This document shows positions 14,936 to 15,081 of a stretch of 15,081 bases of DNA, piece by piece; the stretch's first letter is position 1, and each line of letters begins with the position of its first letter. Location of the stretch: contig JAQGHH010000246.1 in assembly GCA_028288945.1 (NCBI GenBank), positions 1 through 15,081 on the forward strand, given 5' to 3'. The translations under genes were made by a program, and so were the position numbers. The notes beneath the pieces were generated by a model. The model ran no database searches, was not told where the DNA came from, and saw nothing but the letters and a program-made list of their open reading frames with translations. The stretch comes from Phycisphaerales bacterium (GTDB taxonomy: Bacteria; Planctomycetota; Phycisphaerae; Tepidisphaerales; Tepidisphaeraceae).

Positions 14936-15081
14936 GAGGGGCGGGACCAATGCTCCTTCTCGTGCGGAGGAAGGCGGTGCGGACTCATCGGACTGGACCC
15001 AGCCGTTGAGACGCCCTGCCTGCGGCGCTTCGGCGCGCTGGTCCAAGAATGCCCCGCAATGCGGCGGCTATTCCGGGGGCG
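14936..15081. other. Right edge, no supported gene
   Basis: About 145 nt upstream of the tRNA promoter. One + strand frame is open to the edge and, from a TTG at 15006, reads a short segment with RPACGAS and APQCGG. This recalls a zinc ribbon but has only one cysteine per knuckle. It could be the start of a gene that continues outside the window, or chance. No promoter or ribosome binding site supports it. Confidence 0.3.

Noticed and set aside
14774..15046. 90-residue - strand open frame containing GCSSVVERHVANVN
   Set aside because: It reads straight through the tRNA-Gly gene and its promoter; this peptide is the well-known false translation of a tRNA.
15006..15081. Start of a zinc-ribbon protein at the right edge
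   Set aside because: Only one cysteine occurs per expected knuckle, the start would be TTG without a ribosome binding site, and the frame leaves the window.

Overview
The window is GC-rich bacterial DNA, most likely from a planctomycete-like bacterium. This assignment is an inference. It rests on a giant surface-type protein with an N-terminal motif close to LEPRxLLSA, a TIGR03032/DUF4915 family gene, and a tRNA gene without an encoded CCA. I cannot name the species.

Left block (362-3284, + strand): a stress-type operon of five genes. Three consecutive small heat-shock proteins (Hsp20 family, clearly paralogues and not copies) are followed by a 63-residue FlbD-like protein and a secreted YfdX-family protein. 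Gaps are 45-73 nt and each gene has its own Shine-Dalgarno sequence. Hsp20 genes next to yfdX also occur in the transmissible locus of stress tolerance of enterobacteria. The first gene's ribosome binding site has a 9-base perfect complement about 125 nt upstream in its leader, which could make it temperature-controlled. The operon ends near a 13-bp perfect inverted repeat (3312-3344).

Middle (3360-4652, - strand): one convergent gene of the TIGR03032 family, function unknown, probably a beta-propeller. It is divergent from the next block across a ~320-nt shared upstream region.

Right block (4928-14656, + strand): a giant 1790-residue modular protein. It has a cationic N-terminus with an LEPR-like motif, seven ~53-residue blades, eight beta-rich modules in the order A-B-A-B-C-A-B-C, one CSPG/NG2-type repeat, a proline-rich linker and a C-terminal membrane anchor. 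Tightly downstream are a membrane-bound hybrid histidine kinase (PAS, HisKA, HATPase, REC, Hpt), a REC-HD-GYP cyclic-di-GMP phosphodiesterase, and then a single-domain response regulator that may have its own promoter. Together they look like a surface protein with a dedicated phosphorelay that lowers cyclic di-GMP.

Right edge: tRNA-Gly(GCC) on the - strand, with a good sigma70-type promoter and a strong intrinsic terminator. The last ~145 bases hold no gene I can support. No CRISPR array, insertion sequence or integrase is visible.
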